Positions 1-7,258 of a DNA stretch of 64,000 bases are shown here, piece by piece. The notes under the pieces are model-generated. The model did not search any database. It saw nothing but the letters and a program-made list of their open reading frames with translations, and was not told the DNA's origin. The DNA lies in NCBI RefSeq assembly GCF_025823185.1, contig NZ_JACKVK010000003.1:276174-340173 (forward strand), given 5' to 3'. A program made the translations under genes and the position numbers. Numbering within the stretch: position 1 is the first letter of the stretch; the number at the start of each line of letters is the position of its first letter. This stretch comes from Mycobacterium yunnanensis (GTDB lineage Bacteria; Actinomycetota; Actinomycetes; Mycobacteriales; Mycobacteriaceae).

Positions 1-381
1 CTGCAGCAGGTGCTGGTCAATTTGTTGGCCAACGCCAGGATTCACACGCCGCCGGGCACGTCGGTCACGACGTCGTTGGCCCGCGACGGCGACACGGCCG
101 TCCTGACCGTGACCGACGACGGACCCGGCATCGCCTCGAGCCTGTTGCCGGAGATCTTCGAGCGCTTCGCCCGGGGCGATTCGTCACGTTCGCGATCGGG
201 TGCCGCGCCAGCCGGGGGCAGTACCGGTCTTGGTCTGGCGATCGTCGCCGCCGTGGTCAAGGCGCACGAGGGCGCCATCGCCGTCCGCAGCGACGAGGGC
301 CGGACCGAGTTCGTCGTCACACTGCCGACGTACACGGAAGTCTCACAGCCCGCCCACAGCTCGAGCCCATCCGTTGCCTAG
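1..381 (+). CDS. Sensor histidine kinase, C-terminal part (gene starts outside window)
   Basis: The frame is open from base 1 and encodes the ATP-binding end of a membrane histidine kinase. The N box is visible (VNLLANARIHTP), followed by the G1 box (DDGPGIA), the F box (IFERFARGD) and the G2 box (GSTGLGLAIVAAVV). The remainder of the gene, including the phospho-accepting His, lies upstream of the window. It resembles the C-terminus of the kinase near 15.6-17.1 kb, so the two are probably paralogues of the TrcS type. The next gene begins only 5 bases after the stop, so the kinase is probably co-transcribed with the glycosyltransferase genes. Its signal and partner cannot be judged from here. 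Confidence 0.85.
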   Translation: MQQVLVNLLANARIHTPPGTSVTTSLARDGDTAVLTVTDDGPGIASSLLPEIFERFARGDSSRSRSGAAPAGGSTGLGLAIVAAVVKAHEGAIAVRSDEGRTEFVVTLPTYTEVSQPAHSSSPSVA

Positions 382-386
382 CCGAC

Positions 387-2288
387 GTGACGACGATGAA
401 TGAGGTGACTGCCGTACTGACGCGCCCCGCGCACGCCGCCGACGGCGCCGACGACCATGCCGACCGGCACCCACGCGCGACGCGCGGTGAGCGGATCTCC
501 CTCGGTGTGTTGCTGATCGCCACGGCGCTGCTCTATCTGTGGAACCTCGCGGCCAGCGGATGGGCCAACGGCTTCTACTCGGCGGCCGTGCAGGCCGGTG
601 CCGACGACTGGACGGCGATGCTGTTCGGATCCAGCGACGCCGGAAACGCGATCACCGTCGACAAGACGCCAGCGGCACTGTGGGTGATGGACGTCTCGGT
701 GAGGCTGTTCGGGCTCAACTCGTGGAGCATCCTGGTGCCTCAGGCGCTGGAGGGCGTGGCCGCGGTCGGGTTGCTCTACGCCGCGGTGCGTCGTGCGGCC
801 GGTCCGTCGGCCGCGTTGCTCGCCGGCGCCGTGTTCGCCCTCACGCCCGTGGCGGCGTTGATGTTTCGCTTCAACAACCCCGATTCCCTGCTGGTGCTCG
901 CCCTCGTCGCAGGCGCCTACTGCGTCCAACGGGCGTGCGAGCGGGATGCCAACCGGTGGTGGCTGATCGGCGCGGGCGCAGCCGTCGGCATCGGCTTCCT
1001 GGCCAAGATGATGCAGGCCTTCCTGGTGTTGCCCGCGTTCGGGCTGGCCTACCTCGTCGCCGCCGCCGTGCCGCTGCGGACCCGGCTGGTGAGGCTGATC
1101 GCAGCGCTGGCGGCAATGGTGCTCAGCGGCGGGTGGTATCTGCTGCTCGTCGAGCTGTGGCCGGCGTCGTCGCGGCCCTACATCGGTGGATCCCAGGACG
1201 ACAGCATCGTCGAACTCGCTTTGGGCTACAACGGGATTGGCCGGCTCACCGGTGAGGAGACCGGCGGCCTCGGCAACATGAACTTCGACGTTGGCTGGGG
1301 CCGGCTGTTCGGCGTGTCGATGGGCACCTTCAGCGCATGGCTCATTCCGGCCGCGGTGATCTGCGTCGCCGCCGGGCTGATCCTCACCCGCCGCGCCCCG
1401 AGGACCGATCCGGCGAGGGCAGGCCTGATCATCTGGGGCGGCTGGCTGGTGGTGACCGCCGTCGTCTTCAGCTTCGCCAACGGCATCCTGCATCAGTACT
1501 ACACCGTCGCCCTCGCCCCGGCGATTGGCGGTAGCATTGGGATCGGTGCAATCATGCTGTGGCGCAACAGAAATGACGTCCGATCCGCCGTCGCGCTGGC
1601 CGGCACCGTCGCGGTGACGGTAATCCTCGCGGCGGTTCTGCTGGCGCGCCGCCAGGACTGGCTGCCGTGGCTCGGCACCGCGATTGCCGTCGCCGGCATC
1701 GGTGCCGCCGTGCTGCTCCTCGTCATCGGGCGGTTGCCCCGACGGGTGGGCACCGCGGTGGCGGGGCTGGCCATCGTGGCGTGTCTGGCCGCGCCGACGG
1801 CCTATTCACTCGCCACGGCCGCCACCCCGCACTCCGGAGCCATTCCGTCGGTCGGGCCGGCCCGGGGCCACGGAGGCTTCGGCGGACCGGGAGGACCCGG
1901 CAGCTTCCTTGACATCCCGAAGGCGGGGCCGGGGCTGGTCCAACTGCTCTCCGACGGCGCCGAGGGCTTCCGATGGGCGGCCGCGGTGGTGGGTTCCAGC
2001 AATGCCGCGGGCTATCAACTCTCCGCCGGTGTGCCGGTCATGGCGGTGGGCGGGTTCAACGGCACCGACCCAGCGCCGACGCTGTCGGAGTTCCAGCGCG
2101 ACGTCGCCGACGGCCGAATCCATTACTTCATCACCGCCCACTCCATGTTCGGCATGCCGATGGGGCGCGGCACGACCGGCAGCCGCGACGCCGCTGACAT
2201 CGGCGAATGGGTCGAAGCGCACTACTCGCCCGTCACGGTCGACGGTGTCGTCCTCTACGACCTGACAGAGGTGCCTCATCACTCATAG
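387..2288 (+). CDS. GT39-family membrane glycosyltransferase (ArnT/PMT/YkcB-like)
   Basis: This 633-residue polytopic membrane protein belongs to the GT39 / ArnT-PMT superfamily. Such enzymes move a sugar from a polyprenyl-phosphate carrier onto an acceptor outside the membrane. Visible features are a first membrane span near residue 35, a conserved extracytoplasmic stretch (GNAITVDKTPAALWVM), many further hydrophobic segments, a Gly-rich linker near residue 495 (GHGGFGGPGGPG) and a soluble C-terminal domain. The start is GTG, with an alternative in-frame ATG three codons later. It is about the same length as, and clearly paralogous to, the third gene of the cassette, with a GT2-GtrA gene between them. 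The acceptor (arabinogalactan, lipoglycan or protein) cannot be inferred. Confidence 0.85.
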   Translation: MTTMNEVTAVLTRPAHAADGADDHADRHPRATRGERISLGVLLIATALLYLWNLAASGWANGFYSAAVQAGADDWTAMLFGSSDAGNAITVDKTPAALWVMDVSVRLFGLNSWSILVPQALEGVAAVGLLYAAVRRAAGPSAALLAGAVFALTPVAALMFRFNNPDSLLVLALVAGAYCVQRACERDANRWWLIGAGAAVGIGFLAKMMQAFLVLPAFGLAYLVAAAVPLRTRLVRLIAALAAMVLSGGWYLLLVELWPASSRPYIGGSQDDSIVELALGYNGIGRLTGEETGGLGNMNFDVGWGRLFGVSMGTFSAWLIPAAVICVAAGLILTRRAPRTDPARAGLIIWGGWLVVTAVVFSFANGILHQYYTVALAPAIGGSIGIGAIMLWRNRNDVRSAVALAGTVAVTVILAAVLLARRQDWLPWLGTAIAVAGIGAAVLLLVIGRLPRRVGTAVAGLAIVACLAAPTAYSLATAATPHSGAIPSVGPARGHGGFGGPGGPGSFLDIPKAGPGLVQLLSDGAEGFRWAAAVVGSSNAAGYQLSAGVPVMAVGGFNGTDPAPTLSEFQRDVADGRIHYFITAHSMFGMPMGRGTTGSRDAADIGEWVEAHYSPVTVDGVVLYDLTEVPHHS

Positions 2289-2343
2289 CCGACGCATAGC
2301 TTGCGCAAACGGTCGCCACGAGCAACCGAACGACGATGGAGAC

Positions 2344-3621
2344 ATGACCGACATTCAGGAAGCCGACCTCACGGAGGTCGCGATGGTTCCCAGGGCCACG
2401 GCGTTCGGATCGCGGCCCAACGCCGCGCAGGAGGCCCGGCGGCTCGGCGTCCCGGTGCTCGACGTGGTGATCCCGGTCTACAACGAGCAGACCGCGCTCG
2501 CCGACTCGGTGCGCAGGCTGCACCGCTACCTCAGCGACAACTTCCCCTACCAGGTGCGCATCACGATCGCCGACAACGCCAGCGTCGACGACACCCCGCG
2601 CATCGCCGCGGAGCTGGCCGAAGAACTCGACGGCGTCCGCGCGGTGCGGCTGGAGGAGAAGGGTCGCGGACGCGCCCTTCACCACGTCTGGTCGCATTCC
2701 GACGCGATGGTCCTGGCGTACATGGACGTCGACCTGTCGACGGACCTGGCCGCGGTCAGCCCGCTCGTCGCCCCGCTGATCTCCGGACACTCGGACCTGT
2801 CGATCGGCACCCGACTCGGTCGCGGGTCCCGCGTCGTGCGCGGACCGAAGCGCGAGTTCATCTCGCGCTGCTACAACCTGATCCTGCGCTCGACGCTGCA
2901 GGCCCGGTTCTCCGACGCCCAGTGCGGTTTCAAGGCGATCCGCGCCGACGTCGCCGACCGGTTGCTGCCGCACGTCGCCGACACCGGGTGGTTCTTCGAC
3001 ACCGAACTCCTGGTGCTCGCCGAGCGCAGCGGTCTGCGGATCCACGAGGTACCGGTCGACTGGGTCGACGACCCCGACAGCCGGGTCGACATCATCGCCA
3101 CCGCGACCGCAGACCTCAAGGGCGTCGGTCGGTTGCTGCGCGGCTTCGCGAGCGGCTCCATCCCGGTCAACGCCATTGCCGCGCAACTGGCTCCGTCGCA
3201 GTCGTCGACGGCCGAACCGAACTCGCTGTTCCGCCAGGTGGTGCGGTTCGGCGCCGTGGGCGTCCTGTCGACGGTGGCCTACCTGCTGCTGTTCATGACC
3301 CTGCACCCGTTGATCGGTGCGCAGGTGGCGAACTTCGTCGCACTCCTGGTGACCGCGATCGCCAACACCGCGGCCAACCGCCGCTTCACGTTCGGGGTGT
3401 CGGGCACGCGCAAGGCGGGCCGCCACCACGTCGAGGGGCTCATCGTCTTCGCGATCGCGCTGGCGATCACCAGCGGCGCGTTGGCCGGGCTGCACGCCTT
3501 CGTCGACCAACCACACAAGGCGCTCGAGCTCTCGGTGCTGGTGCTGGCCAATCTGCTGGCGACCGCCGTCCGCTTCGTCCTGCTGCGCGGCTGGGTGTTC
3601 CACCCCCGTCGCAACCACTGA
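2344..3621 (+). CDS. GT2 glycosyltransferase fused to a GtrA-like membrane domain
   Basis: The 425-residue protein has two parts. Residues about 35-285 form a GT2 catalytic domain of the dolichyl-phosphate sugar synthase type: VIPVYNEQ near the start, IADNASVDDT, and the metal-binding DVD in AYMDVDLSTDLA. Residues about 295-420 form a four-span GtrA domain (RFGAVGVLSTVAYLL; NTAANRRFTF). GT2 enzymes of this type load a sugar from a nucleotide donor onto polyprenyl phosphate, and GtrA proteins are thought to flip the product. Its position between two GT39 genes suggests that it makes the lipid-linked donor those enzymes use, as with the B. subtilis YkcC/YkcB pair. The ATG start follows a 55-base gap. 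Confidence 0.88.
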   Translation: MTDIQEADLTEVAMVPRATAFGSRPNAAQEARRLGVPVLDVVIPVYNEQTALADSVRRLHRYLSDNFPYQVRITIADNASVDDTPRIAAELAEELDGVRAVRLEEKGRGRALHHVWSHSDAMVLAYMDVDLSTDLAAVSPLVAPLISGHSDLSIGTRLGRGSRVVRGPKREFISRCYNLILRSTLQARFSDAQCGFKAIRADVADRLLPHVADTGWFFDTELLVLAERSGLRIHEVPVDWVDDPDSRVDIIATATADLKGVGRLLRGFASGSIPVNAIAAQLAPSQSSTAEPNSLFRQVVRFGAVGVLSTVAYLLLFMTLHPLIGAQVANFVALLVTAIANTAANRRFTFGVSGTRKAGRHHVEGLIVFAIALAITSGALAGLHAFVDQPHKALELSVLVLANLLATAVRFVLLRGWVFHPRRNH

Positions 3622-3652
3622 CTCCGACCACGACACTCACGAGGACCGTTCC

Positions 3653-5560
3653 ATGACACTGACTGCCGACGACGTCACCCACGACGCCGTCATCGACGAA
3701 CAGGGAACACCATCCGCGCCCCGCTGGACGCGTCCGGCGTTCTGGGCACTGCTGGTGGGCACCGGCGTGCTGTACCTGTGGGGGCTCGGCTCCTCGGGCT
3801 GGGCCAACAGCTACTACGCCGCGGCCGCCCAGGCTGGCACGCAGGACTGGAAGGCGTGGCTGTTCGGGTCCTTCGACGCCGGCAACGCGATCACCGTCGA
3901 CAAGCCGCCCGCCGCGATGTGGGTCATGGGGTTGTCCGGCAGGCTGTTTGGCTTCAACGAATTCACCATGCTGCTGCCCGAGGCCTTGATGGGCGTCGGT
4001 GCGGTCGCGATGCTGTACCTCGTGGTGCGGCGCACCAGCGGGCCCTCGGCGGGCTTGATCGCCGGCCTGGTGCTGGCGTTGACACCGGTGGCGACGTTGA
4101 TGTTCCGCTTCAACAACCCCGACGCGCTGCTGGTGCTTCTGCTGCTGGTCGCGGCGTACTGCACAGTGCGGGCCATCCAGGCCGACACTGCGCGACGGAT
4201 GACCATGTGGATGGCGTGGACCGGGTGCGCCGTCGGCTTCGCCTTCCTCACCAAGATGCTGCAGGCCTTCCTCGTCGTACCCGGCCTTGCGGTGGCCGTG
4301 TTGGTGGCGGCGCCGTTCGGCGTGTGGCGGCGGCTGGGTGCGCTGCTGGTCGCCGGTGCGACGATGATCGTGTCGGCCGGCTGGTACATCGCGCTGGTCA
4401 GCCTGTGGCCGGCCGATTCCCGTCCCTACATCGCGGGGTCGACTGACAACAGCCTGCTGCAGTTGGCCCTTGGCTACAACGGTATTCAGCGCATCGCGGG
4501 CAACGAGGGCGGCGGCCCCGGTGGCGGGGGCGGCCCCGGCCCCGGGCACGGTCCCGGCGGTGGAGGCATGAACTTGTTCTTCGGCGGCGACCCGGGCATC
4601 GGCCGGCTCTTTGGCGCCTCGATGGGTGCCGAGGCCTCTTGGCTGCTTCCCGCCGCTCTGATCGGCATCGTCGTGCTGGCCTGGACGACGCTGCGAGCGC
4701 CGCGCACCGACCGCGTTCGTGCGGGTCTATTGCTGTGGGGCGGTTGGCTTCTGGTGACCGGCGCGGTGTTCAGCTTCATGGCCGGGACGGTGCATCCGTA
4801 CTACAACGTCGCGCTCGCGCCCGCCGTGGCCGCACTGGTCGGCATCGCCGTCGCGCAGCTCGTCGCGCGCCGAGAGAAGTTGGTCGCGCGTCTGGTGCTC
4901 GGCGCGATGCTGGTGGCCACGGGCGTGTGGTCCTTCGTGTTGCTCGATCGCACGCCGGACTGGTGGCCGGCCATCCGGTGGATCGTGCTCGCCGGTTCGA
5001 TCGTGTTGGCACTGCTGATCGCGCTGCGGGCCAACCGGTTGGGCAAGGCATCGGTGGCCGTGGTGGTGGCGACGGCCGTCGTCGGCCTTGCCGGCCCCAC
5101 GGCGTTCTCGATCTACAACGTGGTAAGTGCTCACAACGGGCCCGGGACGATGTCGGGACCGCAGAAGGCGGGCGGGTTCGGCGGACCGGGCGGACCTGGC
5201 GGTCCGGGGGCGCGCGGTGACTCCGCACAGCTCGAGGCGCTCATCGAGGGCACCCACACCCGTTGGGCGGCAGCGGGTATCGGCTCGATGTCGGTGGGCG
5301 ATCTGGAGCTGAAGACCGGTGCGTCGCTGATGTCCATCGGTGGCTTCACCGGCGGAGATCCGTCGCCGACGCTGGGGCAGTTCCAGCAGTACGTGGCCGA
5401 CGGGCAGGTGCGCTACTTCCTGGCCGACTCGGGCCGTGGTGGGCCGTTCGGTCATCGCACCGGTTCGGCCAGTGACATCACGCAGTGGGTGGAGAAGACC
5501 TTCACCAAGACCGACGTCGGCGGGACGACCGTCTACGACCTGCAATCACCGCGATCCTGA
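3653..5560 (+). CDS. GT39-family membrane glycosyltransferase, second paralogue
   Basis: A 635-residue paralogue of the GT39 gene 1.4 kb upstream, with the same GNAITVDKPPAAMWVM segment, multi-span core and soluble C-terminal domain (GGFTGGDPSPTLGQFQ matching GGFNGTDPAPTLSEFQ in the first copy). It differs by a long Gly/Pro-rich insert around residues 284-305 in a predicted extracytoplasmic loop and a second Gly-rich stretch near residue 505. The likely role is transfer of a sugar from a polyprenyl-phosphate donor to an envelope acceptor. The gene starts 31 bases after the GT2-GtrA stop, consistent with one operon, and a strong hairpin follows its stop. Two diverged copies suggest two acceptors or linkages made from one donor. 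Confidence 0.85.
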   Translation: MTLTADDVTHDAVIDEQGTPSAPRWTRPAFWALLVGTGVLYLWGLGSSGWANSYYAAAAQAGTQDWKAWLFGSFDAGNAITVDKPPAAMWVMGLSGRLFGFNEFTMLLPEALMGVGAVAMLYLVVRRTSGPSAGLIAGLVLALTPVATLMFRFNNPDALLVLLLLVAAYCTVRAIQADTARRMTMWMAWTGCAVGFAFLTKMLQAFLVVPGLAVAVLVAAPFGVWRRLGALLVAGATMIVSAGWYIALVSLWPADSRPYIAGSTDNSLLQLALGYNGIQRIAGNEGGGPGGGGGPGPGHGPGGGGMNLFFGGDPGIGRLFGASMGAEASWLLPAALIGIVVLAWTTLRAPRTDRVRAGLLLWGGWLLVTGAVFSFMAGTVHPYYNVALAPAVAALVGIAVAQLVARREKLVARLVLGAMLVATGVWSFVLLDRTPDWWPAIRWIVLAGSIVLALLIALRANRLGKASVAVVVATAVVGLAGPTAFSIYNVVSAHNGPGTMSGPQKAGGFGGPGGPGGPGARGDSAQLEALIEGTHTRWAAAGIGSMSVGDLELKTGASLMSIGGFTGGDPSPTLGQFQQYVADGQVRYFLADSGRGGPFGHRTGSASDITQWVEKTFTKTDVGGTTVYDLQSPRS

Positions 5561-5569
5561 CCCTCGATG

Positions 5570-5613
5570 TGCGGGCGGACGGCAGCTAGCGTCGGTACTG
5601 CCGTCTGCCCGCA
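5570..5613 (+). terminator. Strong hairpin between the GT39 gene and canA
   Basis: Arms at 5570-5585 and 5598-5613 pair over 16 positions with one G-U wobble around a 12-base loop. The hairpin starts 10 bases after the GT39 stop and ends one base before the canA Shine-Dalgarno (AGGAGG). There is no U-tract. It could terminate the glycosyltransferase operon, or it could control access to the canA ribosome site. Confidence 0.55.
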
Positions 5614-5625
5614 TAGGAGGTCCCA

Positions 5626-6117
5626 ATGTCCGTGACCGACGAGTATCTCAAGAACAACGAGGCGTACGCCGCGGGCTTCAGCGGACCGCTGCCACTACCG
5701 CCGAGCAAGCACGCCGCGGTGGTCGCCTGCATGGACGCCCGCCTCGACGTGTACCGAATCCTGGGCTTGGCCGAGGGGGAGGCGCACGTCATTCGCAATG
5801 CGGGCGGCGTGGTGACCGACGACGAGATCCGTTCCCTGGCCATCAGCCAGCGGCTGCTCGGTACGCGCGAGATCATCCTGATCCACCACACCGACTGCGG
5901 CATGCTGACCTTCACCGACGACGGGTTCAAGCAGCAGATCCAGGACGAGACGGGCCTCAAGCCGGAGTGGGCGGCCGAGGCGTTCACCGATCTCGAGGAG
6001 GACGTGCGGCAGTCGTTGCGCCGCATCGAGGCCAGCCCATTCGTCACCAAGCACGAGTCGTCCAGGGGCTTCGTCTTCGACGTGGCCACGGGCAAGCTGG
6101 CCGAGGTCACGCTCTAG
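5626..6117 (+). CDS. canA: Beta-class carbonic anhydrase
   Basis: This 163-residue enzyme interconverts CO2 and bicarbonate in the cytosol. The zinc ligands of the beta class are present: Cys35 in ACMDARLD, with the Asp37-Arg39 dyad, and His88 and Cys91 in HHTDCGM. Length and motif positions match mycobacterial Rv1284, which also lies just upstream of cysD. The ATG follows a strong AGGAGG with a short spacer. It is separated from cysD by 177 bases that hold a hairpin and a separate promoter, so it is probably its own transcription unit. The symbol is given by analogy with Rv1284. Confidence 0.92.
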   Translation: MSVTDEYLKNNEAYAAGFSGPLPLPPSKHAAVVACMDARLDVYRILGLAEGEAHVIRNAGGVVTDDEIRSLAISQRLLGTREIILIHHTDCGMLTFTDDGFKQQIQDETGLKPEWAAEAFTDLEEDVRQSLRRIEASPFVTKHESSRGFVFDVATGKLAEVTL

Positions 6118-6133
6118 GGGTTCCCCTCGTCGA

Positions 6134-6183
6134 GTGTGCTGTGGGATCGCGAATCCTGCTGGTCTCGCGATCTCCCAGCACAC
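6134..6183 (+). terminator. Hairpin downstream of canA
   Basis: A long imperfect inverted repeat of 19 positions (arms beginning GTGTGCTG and ending CAGCACAC, with one wobble and one mismatch) and a 12-base loop lies 16 bases after the canA stop. No U-tract follows. It fits a mycobacterial stem-only terminator insulating canA from the cysD promoter. Confidence 0.5.
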
Positions 6184-6213
6184 GCGATGGGGGAGTTTGG
6201 CGTCAGATCTTCG

Positions 6214-6243
6214 TTGACACGTCTTGCCGGTGCCGGTTACATT
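6214..6243 (+). promoter_or_regulatory. SigA-type promoter of the cysD operon
   Basis: TTGACA at 6214-6219 and TACATT at 6238-6243 are separated by 18 bases. The A of the upstream-ORF start codon at 6251 lies 8 bases after the -10 box, exactly where transcription would be expected to start. The mRNA is therefore predicted to be leaderless. Confidence 0.65.
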
Positions 6244-6250
6244 CCTGGGC

Positions 6251-6298
6251 ATGATTGCAATTCTGGTTAACTTCACCAAGATAGTGGTGAAGGCGTGA
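6251..6298 (+). CDS. Leaderless 15-codon upstream ORF coupled to cysD
   Basis: ATG at 6251 opens a 15-codon frame encoding MIAILVNFTKIVVKA. Its TGA overlaps the cysD GTG in the arrangement GTGA, which is the usual form for translational coupling. The ATG sits at the predicted transcription start of a good SigA promoter, so ribosomes should load at the 5' end and pass into cysD. The peptide is short and hydrophobic and has no Cys or Met beyond the start, so it does not look like a classical cysteine-counting attenuator. Its role, if any, is more likely in delivering ribosomes or in sensing something other than cysteine. There is no independent proof of translation. Confidence 0.5.
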   Translation: MIAILVNFTKIVVKA

Positions 6299-7224
6299 CC
6301 GCGACGCAGGATTTGGACCGCGCGGCCGGCAAGTACGAGCTGAGCCATCTGCGGTCGTTGGAAGCCGAGGCGATCCACATCATCCGCGAGGTGGCGGCCG
6401 AGCTCGAGAAGCCGGTGTTGCTGTTCTCCGGCGGCAAGGACTCGATCGTCATGCTTCACTTGGCGCTCAAGGCCTTTCGACCCGGTCGGCTGCCGTTTCC
6501 CGTGATGCACGTCGACACCGGCCACAACTTCGACGAGGTGCTGGCCGTCCGCGACGAGCTCGTCGAGTCCTCCGGCGTGCGCCTCGTCGTCGCCAAGGTG
6601 CAGGACGACATCGACGCGGGGCGAGTCGTCGAAACCATCCCGTCGCGCAACCCGATGCAGACCTTCACGCTCCTGCGCGCCATCCGCGAGAACAAGTTCG
6701 ACGCCGCGTTCGGTGGCGCCCGGCGCGACGAGGAGAAGGCCCGCGCCAAGGAGCGGGTGTTCAGCTTCCGCGACGAGTTCGGTCAGTGGGACCCCAAGGC
6801 GCAGCGACCCGAACTGTGGAACCTCTACAACGGCCGCCACCACAAGGGTGAGCACATCCGGGCATTCCCGATCTCGAACTGGACCGAGTTCGACATCTGG
6901 TCCTACATCGGCGCCGAGAAGATCACGCTGCCGTCGATCTACTACGCCCACGAGCGACCGGTGTTCGAGCGCGACGGCATGCTGCTGGCCGTCCACAAGT
7001 ACATGCAACCCCGCAAGGACGAGAAGGTGGTCGACAAGGTGGTGCGCTTCCGCACCGTTGGCGACGTCACCTGCACCGGGTGTGTCGAGTCCACCGCCCG
7101 CACGGTGTCCGAGGTGATCGCCGAGACCGCGGTCTCGCGCCTGACCGAACGCGGCGCGACGCGCGCCGACGACCGCATCTCCGAGGCGGGGATGGAAGAC
7201 CGCAAGCGCGAGGGGTATTTCTGA
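6295..7224 (+). CDS. cysD: Sulfate adenylyltransferase small subunit CysD
   Basis: CysD (309 residues) forms the catalytic half of ATP sulfurylase, making APS from ATP and sulfate with the GTPase CysN. The PP-loop of the ATP-pyrophosphatase fold is visible as FSGGKDSIVMLH near residue 43, followed by HVDTGHNFDEV and the family segment GGARRDEEKARAKERVFSFR. The length is normal. The GTG start is fixed by overlap with the upstream 15-codon ORF and by homology of the N-terminus (LRSLEAEAIHIIREV). The cysNC gene follows after 34 bases, which contain a dispersed GAGCGAAGCGAC motif. Confidence 0.96.
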   Translation: MTATQDLDRAAGKYELSHLRSLEAEAIHIIREVAAELEKPVLLFSGGKDSIVMLHLALKAFRPGRLPFPVMHVDTGHNFDEVLAVRDELVESSGVRLVVAKVQDDIDAGRVVETIPSRNPMQTFTLLRAIRENKFDAAFGGARRDEEKARAKERVFSFRDEFGQWDPKAQRPELWNLYNGRHHKGEHIRAFPISNWTEFDIWSYIGAEKITLPSIYYAHERPVFERDGMLLAVHKYMQPRKDEKVVDKVVRFRTVGDVTCTGCVESTARTVSEVIAETAVSRLTERGATRADDRISEAGMEDRKREGYF

Positions 7225-7228
7225 TGCC

Positions 7229-7254
7229 GGGGCGAGCGAAGCGACGGGGAGAAT
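7229..7254. repeat. Dispersed GAGCGAAGCGAC-type motif (copy 1)
   Basis: The gap between cysD and cysNC holds GCGAGCGAAGCGACGGGG, a GA-rich intergenic motif. Related copies lie at 13584-13610 and, inverted, at 37174-37199, and the 35-bp tandem repeat near 51 kb carries a similar core. Confidence 0.5.
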
Positions 7255-7258
7255 AGAC

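Noticed and set aside
6184..6250. SAM or other sulfur riboswitch before cysD
   Set aside because: The predicted transcription start at the upstream ATG leaves no room for a leader RNA, and no aptamer-like sequence is visible.
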